Origin: Lutibacter profundi
GTDB taxonomy: Bacteria > Bacteroidota > Bacteroidia > Flavobacteriales > Flavobacteriaceae
Assembly (NCBI RefSeq): GCF_001543325.1
Contig: NZ_CP013355.1
Span: 1 to 64,000 of the forward strand
Direction: 5' to 3'
Length of the DNA: 64,000 bases
Shown: one piece after another, positions 1 to 9,133 of the stretch
Position numbering within the stretch: position 1 is the first letter of the stretch
How the letters are laid out: every line of letters starts with the position of its first letter
The notes under the pieces: generated by a model
What the model was told of the DNA's origin: nothing
Seen by the model: only the letters and a program-made list of their open reading frames with translations
The model's database searches: none
Translations under genes and position numbers: made by a program

Positions 1-1428
1 ATGACTAAAACTGCATCATCAGTTTGGGGGGAATGTTTATCTTTTATAGAGGATAATATTAAACAACAAGCATATAAGACTTGGTTTGAACCTATTAAAC
101 CAATGAAATTATCTGGTGAGGCACTTACAATTCAAGTGCCAAGTAAGTTTTTTTATGAATGGCTTGAAGAACATTATATTAAATTATTAAGAGTTGCGTT
201 GGTAAAGCAATTAGGGGAAGATGCGAAGTTAATTTATGATGTTAGAATGGAAAATAATTACAGTAGCTCTAAGCAGCATACTTTAAAAATTCCAAGTTCA
301 AATAGAAATCCAATAAATGCACAAGGAATTACAGTTCCTTTAGATTTTAATAAGCGTGAATTAAAAAACCCATTTGTAATACCGGGTATACAAAAAGTTA
401 AAATAGAATCTCAATTAAATCCTAACTACAATTTTGAAAGTTTTATTGAAGGTGACTCAAACAGGTTAGCTCGGTCAGCTAGTATGGCAGTTGCAAATAA
501 ACCGGGTGGTACGTCATTTAATCCGTTGTTAATTTATGGAGGTGTAGGTTTGGGTAAAACACACCTAGCACATGCTATTGGAGTTCAAATTAAAGACAAA
601 TATCCTGATAAAACTGTTTTGTATATTTCATCAGAAAAGTTTACACAACAATACATAGATTCTGTAAAAGGGAACACGAGAAATGATTTTATTCACTTTT
701 ATCAAATGATAGATGTATTAATTATTGATGATGTTCAATTCCTATCTGGGAAAACAGGTACGCAGGATGTGTTTTTCCATATTTTCAATCATTTACATCA
801 AAATGGGAAGCAGGTTATCTTAACATCGGATAAAGCTCCTGTTGATATGCAAGATATTGAACAACGTTTACTTTCTAGATTTAAGTGGGGGTTGTCAGCT
901 GAACTTCAAGTCCCAGATTATGAAACAAGAGTCTTAATTTTACAAAATAAATTATATAGAGATGGTGTTGAAATGCCAGAAGAAATAGTTGAATATATTG
1001 CAAAATATATAAAATCTAATGTTAGAGAGTTGGAAGGTGTTTTAATCTCTATGATTGCTCAGGCTTCATTCAACAGAAAAGAATTTACATTAGCTTTAAC
1101 AAAACAAATTGTAGATAAATTTGTAAAAAATACGAAACGAGAAGTTTCAATAGATTATATCCAAAAAATAGTTTCTAATTATTTTGAATTGGATGTAGCC
1201 ACTTTACAATCTAAAACACGTAAGCGCCATATAGTGCAAGCTCGTCAATTGGCTATGTATTTTGCTAAAAGAATGACCAAAGCTTCCTTGGCAAGTATAG
1301 GTTCTCAAATAGGGAAAAGAGACCATGCAACGGTACTTCATGCTTGTAAAACTGTTGATAATTTAACAGAAACAGATAAGCAATTTCGAAGATATGTTGA
1401 TGATTTAACAAAGAAACTTACTTTTTAA
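1..1428 (+). CDS. dnaA: Chromosomal replication initiator DnaA
   Basis: DnaA binds DnaA boxes at oriC and opens the duplex to start replication. The 475-residue protein has the usual length. An N-terminal helicase-interaction domain (about 1-85) and a linker precede the AAA+ core, with Walker A GGVGLGKT at 180-187 and Walker B DVLIIDD near 239-245. The C-terminal DNA-binding domain carries the DnaA signature KRDHATVLHACKTV near 440. The gene starts at the first base of the window, as in assemblies rotated to dnaA, so its promoter and any flanking origin are not visible. It is followed 8 bp later by the phosphatase gene. Confidence 0.98.
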   Translation: MTKTASSVWGECLSFIEDNIKQQAYKTWFEPIKPMKLSGEALTIQVPSKFFYEWLEEHYIKLLRVALVKQLGEDAKLIYDVRMENNYSSSKQHTLKIPSSNRNPINAQGITVPLDFNKRELKNPFVIPGIQKVKIESQLNPNYNFESFIEGDSNRLARSASMAVANKPGGTSFNPLLIYGGVGLGKTHLAHAIGVQIKDKYPDKTVLYISSEKFTQQYIDSVKGNTRNDFIHFYQMIDVLIIDDVQFLSGKTGTQDVFFHIFNHLHQNGKQVILTSDKAPVDMQDIEQRLLSRFKWGLSAELQVPDYETRVLILQNKLYRDGVEMPEEIVEYIAKYIKSNVRELEGVLISMIAQASFNRKEFTLALTKQIVDKFVKNTKREVSIDYIQKIVSNYFELDVATLQSKTRKRHIVQARQLAMYFAKRMTKASLASIGSQIGKRDHATVLHACKTVDNLTETDKQFRRYVDDLTKKLTF

Positions 1429-1436
1429 AAATAGAA

Positions 1437-1898
1437 ATGACTAAAATATTAATGGTTTGCCTAGGGAACATTTGTCGTTCGCCATTGGCAGAAGGTATTT
1501 TAAAATCAAAAATTTATAATTTTAAAATATTAGTTGATTCAGCAGGAACAGGTTCGTATCATATTGGTAAATTGCCAGATAAAAGATCCATCGATGTAGC
1601 CAAATTAAATGGAATTGATATAACAGACCAAAAAGCCAGAGCATTTTCGGTAAAAGACTTTGATAATTTTGATGTTATTTATGTGATGGATAATTTAAAT
1701 TATGAGAATGTAATTGCGTTGGCTAGGAATGAAAATGATAAGGAAAAAGTAAAGTTTATTTTAAATGAAGTATTCCCTGATGAAAACTTAGATGTTCCTG
1801 ATCCATACAATGGAGGTAGTTATGGCTTTAGAAATGTATATAGAATGTTGAATGAAGCTTGTGAGGTAATAGCTGAAAAAATAAATTCAAATGGATAG
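1437..1898 (+). CDS. Low-molecular-weight protein tyrosine phosphatase
   Basis: This small cytoplasmic phosphatase hydrolyses phosphotyrosine or similar monoesters. The P-loop CX5R is at the N-terminus (Cys8 to Arg14, sequence CLGNICRS), and the general-acid Asp lies in the VPDPY motif near residue 122. The length of 153 residues is normal for the family. It sits 8 bp after dnaA and overlaps the next gene by 8 bp, so the three genes are probably cotranscribed. The natural substrate cannot be told from sequence. Confidence 0.93.
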   Translation: MTKILMVCLGNICRSPLAEGILKSKIYNFKILVDSAGTGSYHIGKLPDKRSIDVAKLNGIDITDQKARAFSVKDFDNFDVIYVMDNLNYENVIALARNENDKEKVKFILNEVFPDENLDVPDPYNGGSYGFRNVYRMLNEACEVIAEKINSNG

Positions 1899-2607
1899 TA
1901 AAAATGGAAATTTATATTTGATTCCAACAACTTTAGGAGATAATGAACCTCTTGAAGTTTTACCTCTATCTGTTAAAAAAAGAATTGAAGAATTGGATTT
2001 TTTTATAGTTGAAAATGAAAAATCAGCTCGTAGATTTATAAAACAAATTGCACCTAGAAAATCACAACCATCATTAACTCTTTTTAAATTAGATAAATAT
2101 GCCGATCAATTAGAAGTTAGAACTTATTTAGATGTTTGTTTACAAGGTATTTCAATTGGTTTGTTATCTGAAGCGGGTGTTCCTGCTATTGCAGATCCTG
2201 GTGCTGAGATAGTTAAACTGGCACACGAAAAAGGAATAAAGGTAATTCCGTTAGTAGGACCATCTTCAATTGTTTTAGCAATGATGGCTTCAGGTTTTAA
2301 CGGTCAAAATTTCGCATTTAATGGCTATCTTCCTATAAGCACTTCTGAAAGAAAAGTAGCAATTAAATATTTAGAAAGATTATCTAAAGAAAAAAATCAA
2401 TCTCAGATATTTATTGAAACCCCTTACAGAAATGAAAAAATGCTTGCAGATTTAAAAAGTACTTTAACTCCTACGGCTAAACTTTGTATAGCGTGTGATA
2501 TTACACTTCAAACAGAATATATTAGAACTTTAGAGATTAAAGATTGGAAAAAAGAACATCCAAATTTGCATAAAAGACCAACAATATTTATAATTCATAA
2601 AGAATAA
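1891..2607 (+). CDS. RsmI-like SAM-dependent (tetrapyrrole-methylase fold) methyltransferase
   Basis: The protein belongs to the tetrapyrrole methylase / RsmI superfamily, whose RsmI members 2'-O-methylate C1402 of 16S rRNA. Visible motifs are LIPTTLGDN at the N-terminus, the LLSEAGVPAIADPG segment near 89-102 and the VGPSS loop near 124. At 238 residues it is shorter than typical RsmI (about 280) because the C-terminal extension is missing. It is probably the shorter RsmI paralogue of Flavobacteriia, so the exact target is uncertain. It overlaps the preceding gene by 8 bp and ends just before a large inverted repeat. Confidence 0.85.
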   Translation: MDSKNGNLYLIPTTLGDNEPLEVLPLSVKKRIEELDFFIVENEKSARRFIKQIAPRKSQPSLTLFKLDKYADQLEVRTYLDVCLQGISIGLLSEAGVPAIADPGAEIVKLAHEKGIKVIPLVGPSSIVLAMMASGFNGQNFAFNGYLPISTSERKVAIKYLERLSKEKNQSQIFIETPYRNEKMLADLKSTLTPTAKLCIACDITLQTEYIRTLEIKDWKKEHPNLHKRPTIFIIHKE

Positions 2608-2753
2608 AGAAGGAGGCTGTCTAAAAAGTGTCATTCTGAATGTAAATGAAGAATCTCCTTGAAATTAAACACTTACATATCAAGATGTTGAGATTTTTCA
2701 CTTTGTTCAAAATGACAAGTATAATTACTTTTCAGACAGCCTCCTTCTTTATT
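2603..2753. repeat. Nested inverted repeat (MITE-like / bidirectional terminator)
   Basis: The outer arms are 2603-2629 and 2727-2753 and match at 26 of 27 bases (GGAGGCTGTCT core). Inside are a second pair, TGTCATTCTGAA at 2629-2640 with TTCAAAATGACA at 2706-2717, and a third pair around GAAGAATCTC and GAGATTTTTC. The whole can fold into a long cruciform between two convergent genes. A diverged copy of one end occurs at 10059-10078. It looks like a dispersed non-coding repeat also used as a terminator. Confidence 0.8.
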
Positions 2754-2779
2754 CTTTTATCTAGTTAAAATGAATTAAA

Positions 2780-3397
2780 CTATAATACAGGTTTTTTGTT
2801 AGCTTCTATAAATGAAGTATCATAACCTGAGAATTGTTGTAAGTAATTTTGAACGGAAGATCCGTATGCATCTTTAAATCTAGATTTCCCATTACTCCTA
2901 AGGTATTTTTTTACATTTCCAGCACCTGCAAGGTGGGCTGCGGCAAGAATACCAGATTCTGTAACTTTAATACCGTTTATTTCTTTTCCAATACTCCTTT
3001 TAATATCTTTTCTTAAAATCCACTTATTTACAGAGCAAAGAGCAATAAAGGCTTCTTCCTGTAGTTTGGGAGTTTTTAAAAAATATTGCGTGTTGTATAT
3101 TTTAAATCTTTTTAAAGTAGATTTTCCAAATTGATATTTTCCTAAATAACCAAGAGTATTTACCTCATTATAATTTCCTTGAGATTCTTTAAAGGCAACA
3201 GCTTCTTTAAAACCGTTGAATGAATTCCCTACAAAAGGAATATTAAAATTTTTAGAGAAACTTTCTTTTTCAGTTGGAACTGAGCTTGTTTCTTTAGAGA
3301 AAGAGTAGGTGGTGTTGCTAACCTTTTTATCCTTGGAAAAACTTGAAATAACGATTCCTAATAATAGTAAACTAAAAAATACTGTTACTTTTTTCAT
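2780..3397 (-). CDS. Exported lysozyme-fold lytic transglycosylase-like protein
   Basis: A 205-residue protein with an N-terminal signal segment (about 1-22) and a lysozyme-like domain from about 60 to 190. The likely catalytic Glu71 sits in FKESQGNY, followed by GYLGKYQFG near 83-91 and AAAHLAGAGNVKKYL near 152-166. These are the elements seen in soluble lytic transglycosylase-like domains that cleave peptidoglycan. Homologues are often labelled LysM or peptidoglycan-binding proteins, but I see no LysM repeat here. It stands alone, convergent with the methylase gene and separated from it by the inverted repeat. Confidence 0.75.
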   Translation of the reverse strand: MKKVTVFFSLLLLGIVISSFSKDKKVSNTTYSFSKETSSVPTEKESFSKNFNIPFVGNSFNGFKEAVAFKESQGNYNEVNTLGYLGKYQFGKSTLKRFKIYNTQYFLKTPKLQEEAFIALCSVNKWILRKDIKRSIGKEINGIKVTESGILAAAHLAGAGNVKKYLRSNGKSRFKDAYGSSVQNYLQQFSGYDTSFIEANKKPVL

Positions 3398-3606
3398 AAT
3401 TTACAGGTTTAAATTACCTTCTAAATTTCCGGGTGCAAATGTAAAGTATATTTTTTTATTAACACTAAAAATACAAATTTAATTTTAAAATTAACAAATT
3501 GTTAACAAATAGTTATTTTTGTTAATAAAAATTAAAAATAACAACTATTAGTGTTGAGGTATTTATGGATTATTAAATAGTCTTAGGTAGGAATGAGGTA
3601 GGGAGC

Positions 3607-4641
3607 TTATCTGTTTACACCTTGTTTATTAAGCCAAGATTGATATTTAGTAGCATTTCTATTGTGTTGGCTTAAAGTTTTTGCAAATTCGTGTTTACCT
3701 ATAGTGTTAATACTTGCGCACATATAATAATATTGATGGTTTGCAGGATTTAAAACAGCGTCAATGGATGATATATCTGGCATTGCAATTGGGCCTGGAG
3801 GTAAGCCTATATTTTTATAAGTATTATATGGAGAATTTATTTCTAAATCTTTTGTAAGTACCCTTTTTATAATTATAGCACTTCCCAATTTTTCTTTTAA
3901 AGCAAAAATAATGGTAGGGTCAGCTTGTAAGGGCCATTTATCTCGTAATCTGTTTAAATAGAGTTTTGCTACCATGGGTCTTTCACTAACTATTGCAGTT
4001 TCTTTTTGAACAATTGAAGCAAGTGTTATAACTTCATTTTTTGTCAACCCCAATTCTTTCGCCTTTTTAATTCGTGAAATATTCCAAAATTTATGATATT
4101 CTTTAAGCATCCTATTTCTAAATTCTTTGGCAGAAGTATCCCAGTAAAACTCATATGTATTTGGAATATACATACTAATTGCATTGTTTTTGTTAAATCC
4201 ATTCTCTTTTAGAAAAACATCATCATTGAATGCATTTAAAAGAGAAATTGAATCAGCTTCAATTTGTTGTGCAACTCTTCCGGCAAGTTGTTTAAAGCTG
4301 TCTTGATTGTTAAATGTGAGTTTAACAAATGTTTGTTTACCACTACGTAACAAATTAACCAATTGATTGTTATTCATTCCTTTTGAAATGAGATATTTAC
4401 CCGGTTTAACAGCGTTTGGATACTTCTTCTTCTTTGCAACCCAAATAAATGGTTTTACTCTTTTTAAAAATGGGCGAACTAAGCTTTTAACTTCGTTAAA
4501 GTTACTATTTGTTGGAATGTATAGATAACCTTCTTTTGTAGTGTTAGCTGTATATATTCTACTGTAAATGTTAAAGCCTAATACACCGCCAATTATTATT
4601 AGTAAACTAAAAATTAGAAAAAAGAGTTTCTTAAGGTTCAT
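3607..4641 (-). CDS. mltG: Endolytic transglycosylase MltG (YceG-like)
   Basis: MltG cleaves nascent glycan strands at the inner membrane and sets peptidoglycan strand length. The 344-residue protein has one N-terminal membrane segment (about 6-24), a LysM-like subdomain, and the YceG catalytic domain. Glu214 in ASIVQKETAIV matches the catalytic Glu of the E. coli enzyme, and the PLQADPT motif follows near 237. It is the last gene of a dapF / GNAT / mltG operon and overlaps the GNAT gene by 11 bp. Confidence 0.95.
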   Translation of the reverse strand: MNLKKLFFLIFSLLIIIGGVLGFNIYSRIYTANTTKEGYLYIPTNSNFNEVKSLVRPFLKRVKPFIWVAKKKKYPNAVKPGKYLISKGMNNNQLVNLLRSGKQTFVKLTFNNQDSFKQLAGRVAQQIEADSISLLNAFNDDVFLKENGFNKNNAISMYIPNTYEFYWDTSAKEFRNRMLKEYHKFWNISRIKKAKELGLTKNEVITLASIVQKETAIVSERPMVAKLYLNRLRDKWPLQADPTIIFALKEKLGSAIIIKRVLTKDLEINSPYNTYKNIGLPPGPIAMPDISSIDAVLNPANHQYYYMCASINTIGKHEFAKTLSQHNRNATKYQSWLNKQGVNR

Positions 4642-5164
4642 TGGTGTTTTTGATTAACTGATATAAAATTTCATCTTTAAAAGTATTATCCGAATAAACC
4701 CAATCTTTTCTAATTCCTGATTTTTGAAATTTAAATTTTTCAAAAAGAGAAATACTATTTAAATTGTTGGTAGTGACATTTGCAAATATTTGATGTACAT
4801 CTAAATAGGTAAAAGCGTAGTCTATGATTGCTTTTAAGGCTTCAGACCCGAGGCCTTTGCGCTGGTATTTTGGAAGCAACAAAATGCCAACTCCAACTCG
4901 TTTGTGTTGTGGATTAAAGTCAAACAAATCAATAATACCAATTGGGGTATCTATTTTAGTGCAAATTACAAATCGGTATTGTTTTGCTTCATAAATATCT
5001 TGATGTGAGTTTTTAATGTATTTTTTTAATATGTATTTTGAATATGGTAACTGCGTACCGCTAACCTTCCAAAAATCTTGATTATTTTCAGTAGAAAATA
5101 AAAAATCTAAATCTTCAGGTTCTAAAGCACGTAGGTTAATATTTTCACCAATTAAAGTAGCCAT
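4631..5164 (-). CDS. GNAT-family N-acetyltransferase (RimJ/RimL-like)
   Basis: A 177-residue GCN5-related acetyltransferase that moves an acetyl group from acetyl-CoA to an amine. The acetyl-CoA-binding motif A is LPKYQRKGLGSEAL near residues 97-110, followed by the FEKFKF motif typical of RimJ/RimL-type members. The substrate is unknown. It overlaps dapF by one base at its start and mltG by 11 bp at its end, which indicates tight translational coupling. Confidence 0.88.
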   Translation of the reverse strand: MATLIGENINLRALEPEDLDFLFSTENNQDFWKVSGTQLPYSKYILKKYIKNSHQDIYEAKQYRFVICTKIDTPIGIIDLFDFNPQHKRVGVGILLLPKYQRKGLGSEALKAIIDYAFTYLDVHQIFANVTTNNLNSISLFEKFKFQKSGIRKDWVYSDNTFKDEILYQLIKNTNEP

Positions 5165-5943
5165 TAAATTGAAATATTTCCTTTGAAAACTAATTGAGCA
5201 GGGCCTTTTAAAAATACATTTTTGTATTGATCTCCTGCTTTTTTAAATGAAACTTCTAAACTTCCTCCTAAAACCTCAATTTTTACGGTGTTTAACGTTG
5301 TTTTATTTAATTTATTTGCTGCAATTGCAACGGCGGTTGCACCTGTTCCGCAGGCTAAAGTTTCATTTTCAACACCACGTTCATAGGTTCTAATTTTAAA
5401 AGAATTATCTGAGATTTGTTCAACAAAATTTACATTTGTTCCTTCTTCAAAATAAGGAGCACCATATCTAATTTTTTTACCTAATTTTTTTATGTCTAGT
5501 TTGTCAATATTACTATCAAAACTAATGTGATGTGGAGAGCCTGTATTTAAAAATGTATGATTTTCAAATAAATCAATTTTATCAATATCTATCATTTGTA
5601 AACGTACCATATCTTCTTTAATGGTGGCAACATGTTTTCCATCTATTGCATCAAAAATAGTTTTATCACCGATAATGTCTAAGTGTTTAGCAAAAGCAAC
5701 TATGCATCTGCCTCCATTTCCGCACATTGTACTTTCGTTACCATCAGCATTATAATATACCATGGTAAAATCATTTTTTGTTGAATTCTCTAATAAAATT
5801 AACCCGTCAGCACCAACACCAAAACGCCTATCACATAATTTGCGAATAATTTCAATGTTGTTTTTGGGAAAACTATTGCTTCTATTATCAATAATAATAA
5901 AATCGTTTCCTGCACCTTGATATTTAGAAAAAAGAAGTTCCAT
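5164..5943 (-). CDS. dapF: Diaminopimelate epimerase
   Basis: DapF interconverts LL- and meso-diaminopimelate in the lysine and peptidoglycan pathway. Both catalytic cysteines are present: Cys74 in MCGNGGRC and Cys198 in LACGTGA. The protein has 259 residues, with AGNDF at the N-terminus. It is the first gene of the operon with the GNAT and mltG genes, a grouping that fits cell-wall synthesis. It is divergent from the HtrA gene across about 160 bp. Confidence 0.97.
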   Translation of the reverse strand: MELLFSKYQGAGNDFIIIDNRSNSFPKNNIEIIRKLCDRRFGVGADGLILLENSTKNDFTMVYYNADGNESTMCGNGGRCIVAFAKHLDIIGDKTIFDAIDGKHVATIKEDMVRLQMIDIDKIDLFENHTFLNTGSPHHISFDSNIDKLDIKKLGKKIRYGAPYFEEGTNVNFVEQISDNSFKIRTYERGVENETLACGTGATAVAIAANKLNKTTLNTVKIEVLGGSLEVSFKKAGDQYKNVFLKGPAQLVFKGNISI

Positions 5944-6103
5944 TGCTGCAAATGTAATAAATTCGGCGAAGTTATTGGTAGAATAAATTATAAGAAATTA
6001 GAAATGTTAAAATGAGTTAAAACACCGTTAACAAATAGTTAAACCATTTTTTTAAATGTAATTAAGTAGTAATTTTGAGTAATAATTTAAAAGAGATTTA
6101 ATT

Positions 6104-7510
6104 ATGAAAAGAATTTTAACAATCATTTTATTTTCGGCCATTGGAGGTGTTTTTACTTTAGGGACGTATAAATTATTTGTTGAAAAACCACAAATTGTTA
6201 TAGAAAAACCAGAAAAACCTTTATTAACAACTGTGCCAACTAATTTTACAAGTGCTATTTCAGCTTCAATTGAAAATACAGATTTTACTATAGCTGCTGA
6301 AAAATCTTTAAATTCAGTAGTACATGTTAAAAACACGTCTTTTAAAACTATTCTTGATCCGTATGCAGAGTTTTTCTATGGTCAAGGAAATGGTATAAAA
6401 AAATATTCTCAAATAGGTATGGGAAGTGGTGTTATTATTTCATCTGACGGGTATATTGTTACCAATAATCATGTGATTAAAAATGCAACAGATATTGAAG
6501 TTACTTTGAATAACAAAAAAGTATACAAAGCAAAATTAATTGGGACAGACCCAATGAATGATATTGCATTGCTTAAAGTAGAGGCTAAAAATTTACCATA
6601 TATTACTTTTGGAGATTCAAATAATTTAAAAGTAGGTGAATGGGTATTGGCAGTTGGTAATCCTTATAATTTAACATCAACAGTAACAGCAGGTATTGTG
6701 AGTGCTAAAGGGCGTGATTTAGATGGGAATAAAAATATTGATTCCTTTATACAAACCGATGCCGCTGTAAATCCAGGAAATAGCGGAGGAGCTTTAGTTA
6801 ATATTAGAGGAGAACTTATTGGTATTAATACTGCTATTTCATCAAGAACAGGTTCATTTATTGGGTATTCTTTTGCAGTACCTTCTAACATTGCTAAAAA
6901 AGTAGTTGAAGACATTATGGAATATGGAAATGTACAAAAGGCAATGTTAGGTGTATTTGGAGGGGAATTGAATAATGAGGCTGCCAAAGATTTAGATATT
7001 AATTATACTGAAGGGTATTATATTTCTGGAGTAGCTGATAATTCGGGAGCAAAAAAAGCAGGCTTAAAGGCAAGAGATATAATTATTAGATTGGATAATG
7101 TTAAAATTTCTACATTTGCTGATTTAAAAGGTTTTCTGAGAGCAAAAAGACCAAATGATGTTGTGGCAGTAACGTTTTTAAGAGATGGAGTTGAAAAAAC
7201 AGTAAATGTAAGTTTAACTAAAAATGTAAAAGCAGCTATTTCAACGTTAGGATTGACATTAAAGAATTTAGATAAAAGTGAATTGAAGAAACTCAATATT
7301 TTGAATGGAGTTAAAATTGAAGCTATTTCTAATAGAGAATTAGCTCACTATGGAGTTAAAAAAGGATATATAATTATTTCTATTAATGATGAAAACGTAA
7401 CCTCGGTTGATGAAGTAAGCGATTTAATTGAAAACAGACAAAATGGAGAAGTATTAAGAATAGAAATGCTAAACTTAAATGGAGAATTAGAACGTTATAT
7501 TTTTAGATAA
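6104..7510 (+). CDS. DegP/HtrA-type periplasmic serine protease
   Basis: This envelope quality-control protease has an N-terminal signal or anchor segment (about 3-21), a trypsin-like domain with the triad His123 (TNNHVI), Asp153 (NDIALLK) and Ser227 (NPGNSGGA), and two PDZ domains (about 275-370 and 385-465). The length of 468 residues fits the two-PDZ DegP/DegQ type. A TAATTTTG box lies about 30 bp upstream at 6070-6077, matching the Bacteroidota -7 consensus. A hairpin terminator follows at 7532-7557. Confidence 0.95.
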   Translation: MKRILTIILFSAIGGVFTLGTYKLFVEKPQIVIEKPEKPLLTTVPTNFTSAISASIENTDFTIAAEKSLNSVVHVKNTSFKTILDPYAEFFYGQGNGIKKYSQIGMGSGVIISSDGYIVTNNHVIKNATDIEVTLNNKKVYKAKLIGTDPMNDIALLKVEAKNLPYITFGDSNNLKVGEWVLAVGNPYNLTSTVTAGIVSAKGRDLDGNKNIDSFIQTDAAVNPGNSGGALVNIRGELIGINTAISSRTGSFIGYSFAVPSNIAKKVVEDIMEYGNVQKAMLGVFGGELNNEAAKDLDINYTEGYYISGVADNSGAKKAGLKARDIIIRLDNVKISTFADLKGFLRAKRPNDVVAVTFLRDGVEKTVNVSLTKNVKAAISTLGLTLKNLDKSELKKLNILNGVKIEAISNRELAHYGVKKGYIIISINDENVTSVDEVSDLIENRQNGEVLRIEMLNLNGELERYIFR

Positions 7511-7531
7511 AATTAGTAATTAAGTTTTTAA

Positions 7532-7561
7532 AAATCCTTTCACTTTTGGAAGGATTTTTTT
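7532..7561 (+). terminator. Rho-independent terminator after the HtrA gene
   Basis: Arms AAATCCTT (7532-7539) and AAGGATTT (7550-7557) enclose a ten-base loop and are followed by a T run. Confidence 0.8.
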
Positions 7562-7574
7562 GTTTTAAAAACCA

Positions 7575-7604
7575 TTGCGAAAACGTTTGAAATTGGTACT
7601 TTTG
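7575..7604 (+). promoter_or_regulatory. Promoter of the GAPDH gene (TTG-N19-TACTTTTG)
   Basis: TTG at 7575-7577 and TACTTTTG at 7597-7604 match the Bacteroidota -33 and -7 boxes with a 19-bp spacer. Transcription would begin near 7610, so a translation start at the 7575 TTG is ruled out and the ATG at 7632 is favoured. Confidence 0.7.
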
Positions 7605-7631
7605 CAAAATACTAAACAACACAACTCTAAA

Positions 7632-9077
7632 ATGTCATTTAACGAACTTTACGAAAAAGAACTTGCTTTTCAAACAAATAGACGAAGGGCAACAGTTGAA
7701 TTAATTAGGATAATTAGTGATTTATGGTACGATGATACCGTTGAATTAGTTTTATTTAGAAATCAATTAATAGACCAAAATGTTAGTGAAATACTTAACC
7801 TTTTTGAGTATGCAAGTGATTTTGTTGAAAAACCAATTTCAATTTTTGATGCTGTAGAAATTGCACGTGAAATTAAAAAGCAACAATTACCTCCCTCAAT
7901 AATAGATATTGGTAAGCTAGTATATGAATTTCATTCAGACGGAAATGAGCAATCATATAAAATTTTTGTTAAAGAGCGTTTAAAAGACGCAAATAATACT
8001 ATTGAGATAATACCTAAAGATATAGTACTTTATGGGTTTGGAAGGATTGGACGTTTATTGGCTCGTGAATTGATGACCCGTACAGGAAAAGGCAATTTAA
8101 TGCGATTAAGAGCTATTGTTACCCGTGGAGAAATTACAGAAGCTATTTTAGAAAAAAGAGCAGCACTGTTAAGAAATGATTCTGTACATGGAGATTTTCA
8201 TGGTACCGTTAGTGTAAATTTTGATAAAAAAGTATTGATTATTAACGGAACTACTGTTCACGTAATCTCTGCAAATACTCCTGAGGAAATAGATTATACT
8301 TCTTATGGAATTTTTGATGCATTGGTTATAGATAATACAGGTGCTTTTAGAGATAAAGAATCTTTAAGTAAACATATACAAGCAAAAGGGGCTTCAAAAG
8401 TATTATTAACGGCTCCAGGAAAAGGAATTCCAAATATTGTTCATGGTGTTAATCATAAAGAATATAACCCTGAAGAAATTGATATTTTTTCAGCAGCTTC
8501 TTGTACAACTAATGCAATTACTCCAGTTTTAAAGATAATTGAAGATAATTTTGGGGTAATAAATGGTCATTTAGAAACAATACACGCATATACAAATGAT
8601 CAAAATTTGGTAGATAATATGCATAAAAAGTACAGAAGGGGTAGAGCAGCAGCATTAAATATGGTGATTACAGAAACGGGTGCAGGAAAAGCGGTTTCAA
8701 AAGCATTACCATCATTTGAAGGTAAATTAACTTCAAGTGCAATTAGAGTACCTGTACCAAATGGTTCATTGGCAATTTTGAATTTACATTTGAAAAATTC
8801 AGCAAGTGAAGAAACTATTAATCAAGTAATGAAGAAGTATGCCTTAGAAGGTAATTTGGTTGAACAAATTAAATACTCACTAAGTAATGAATTGGTTTCT
8901 TCTGATATTGTGGGAACAGCAGCTCCAGCAATTTTTGATAGCCATGCAACTATTTCAAATAAAGATGGATCTAATGCCGTATTATATGTTTGGTATGATA
9001 ATGAGTATGGGTACAGTCATCAAGTTATTAGATTAGCACGCTATATTTCTCAGGTTAGAAGATTTACATATTATTAG
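7632..9077 (+). CDS. gap: Glyceraldehyde-3-phosphate dehydrogenase, N-terminally extended form
   Basis: This glycolytic enzyme oxidises glyceraldehyde-3-phosphate with NAD(P). From the ATG at 7632 the protein has 481 residues: an extension of about 130 residues and then a normal GAPDH with nucleotide-binding GFGRIGR near 135-141 and the catalytic Cys291 in SAASCTTN. The extended form is common in Flavobacteriia. I chose this start because the longer frame beginning at 7575 overlaps the promoter. The role of the extension is not known to me. Confidence 0.93.
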   Translation: MSFNELYEKELAFQTNRRRATVELIRIISDLWYDDTVELVLFRNQLIDQNVSEILNLFEYASDFVEKPISIFDAVEIAREIKKQQLPPSIIDIGKLVYEFHSDGNEQSYKIFVKERLKDANNTIEIIPKDIVLYGFGRIGRLLARELMTRTGKGNLMRLRAIVTRGEITEAILEKRAALLRNDSVHGDFHGTVSVNFDKKVLIINGTTVHVISANTPEEIDYTSYGIFDALVIDNTGAFRDKESLSKHIQAKGASKVLLTAPGKGIPNIVHGVNHKEYNPEEIDIFSAASCTTNAITPVLKIIEDNFGVINGHLETIHAYTNDQNLVDNMHKKYRRGRAAALNMVITETGAGKAVSKALPSFEGKLTSSAIRVPVPNGSLAILNLHLKNSASEETINQVMKKYALEGNLVEQIKYSLSNELVSSDIVGTAAPAIFDSHATISNKDGSNAVLYVWYDNEYGYSHQVIRLARYISQVRRFTYY

Positions 9078-9085
9078 AGTAAATA

Positions 9086-9106
9086 GCAACAATAGTTGCA
9101 TTTTTT
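9086..9106 (+). terminator. Short hairpin with T run after the GAPDH gene
   Basis: GCAAC (9086-9090) and GTTGC (9095-9099) form a short stem followed by ATTTTTT. The stem is only five base pairs, so this is a weak candidate. Confidence 0.45.
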
Positions 9107-9133
9107 GAGATTTAATAAAACTACCTTTGATAG

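Noticed and set aside
7575-7631. Upstream TTG start for the GAPDH gene
   Set aside because: The TTG is the -33 box of a good promoter and lies before the predicted transcription start.
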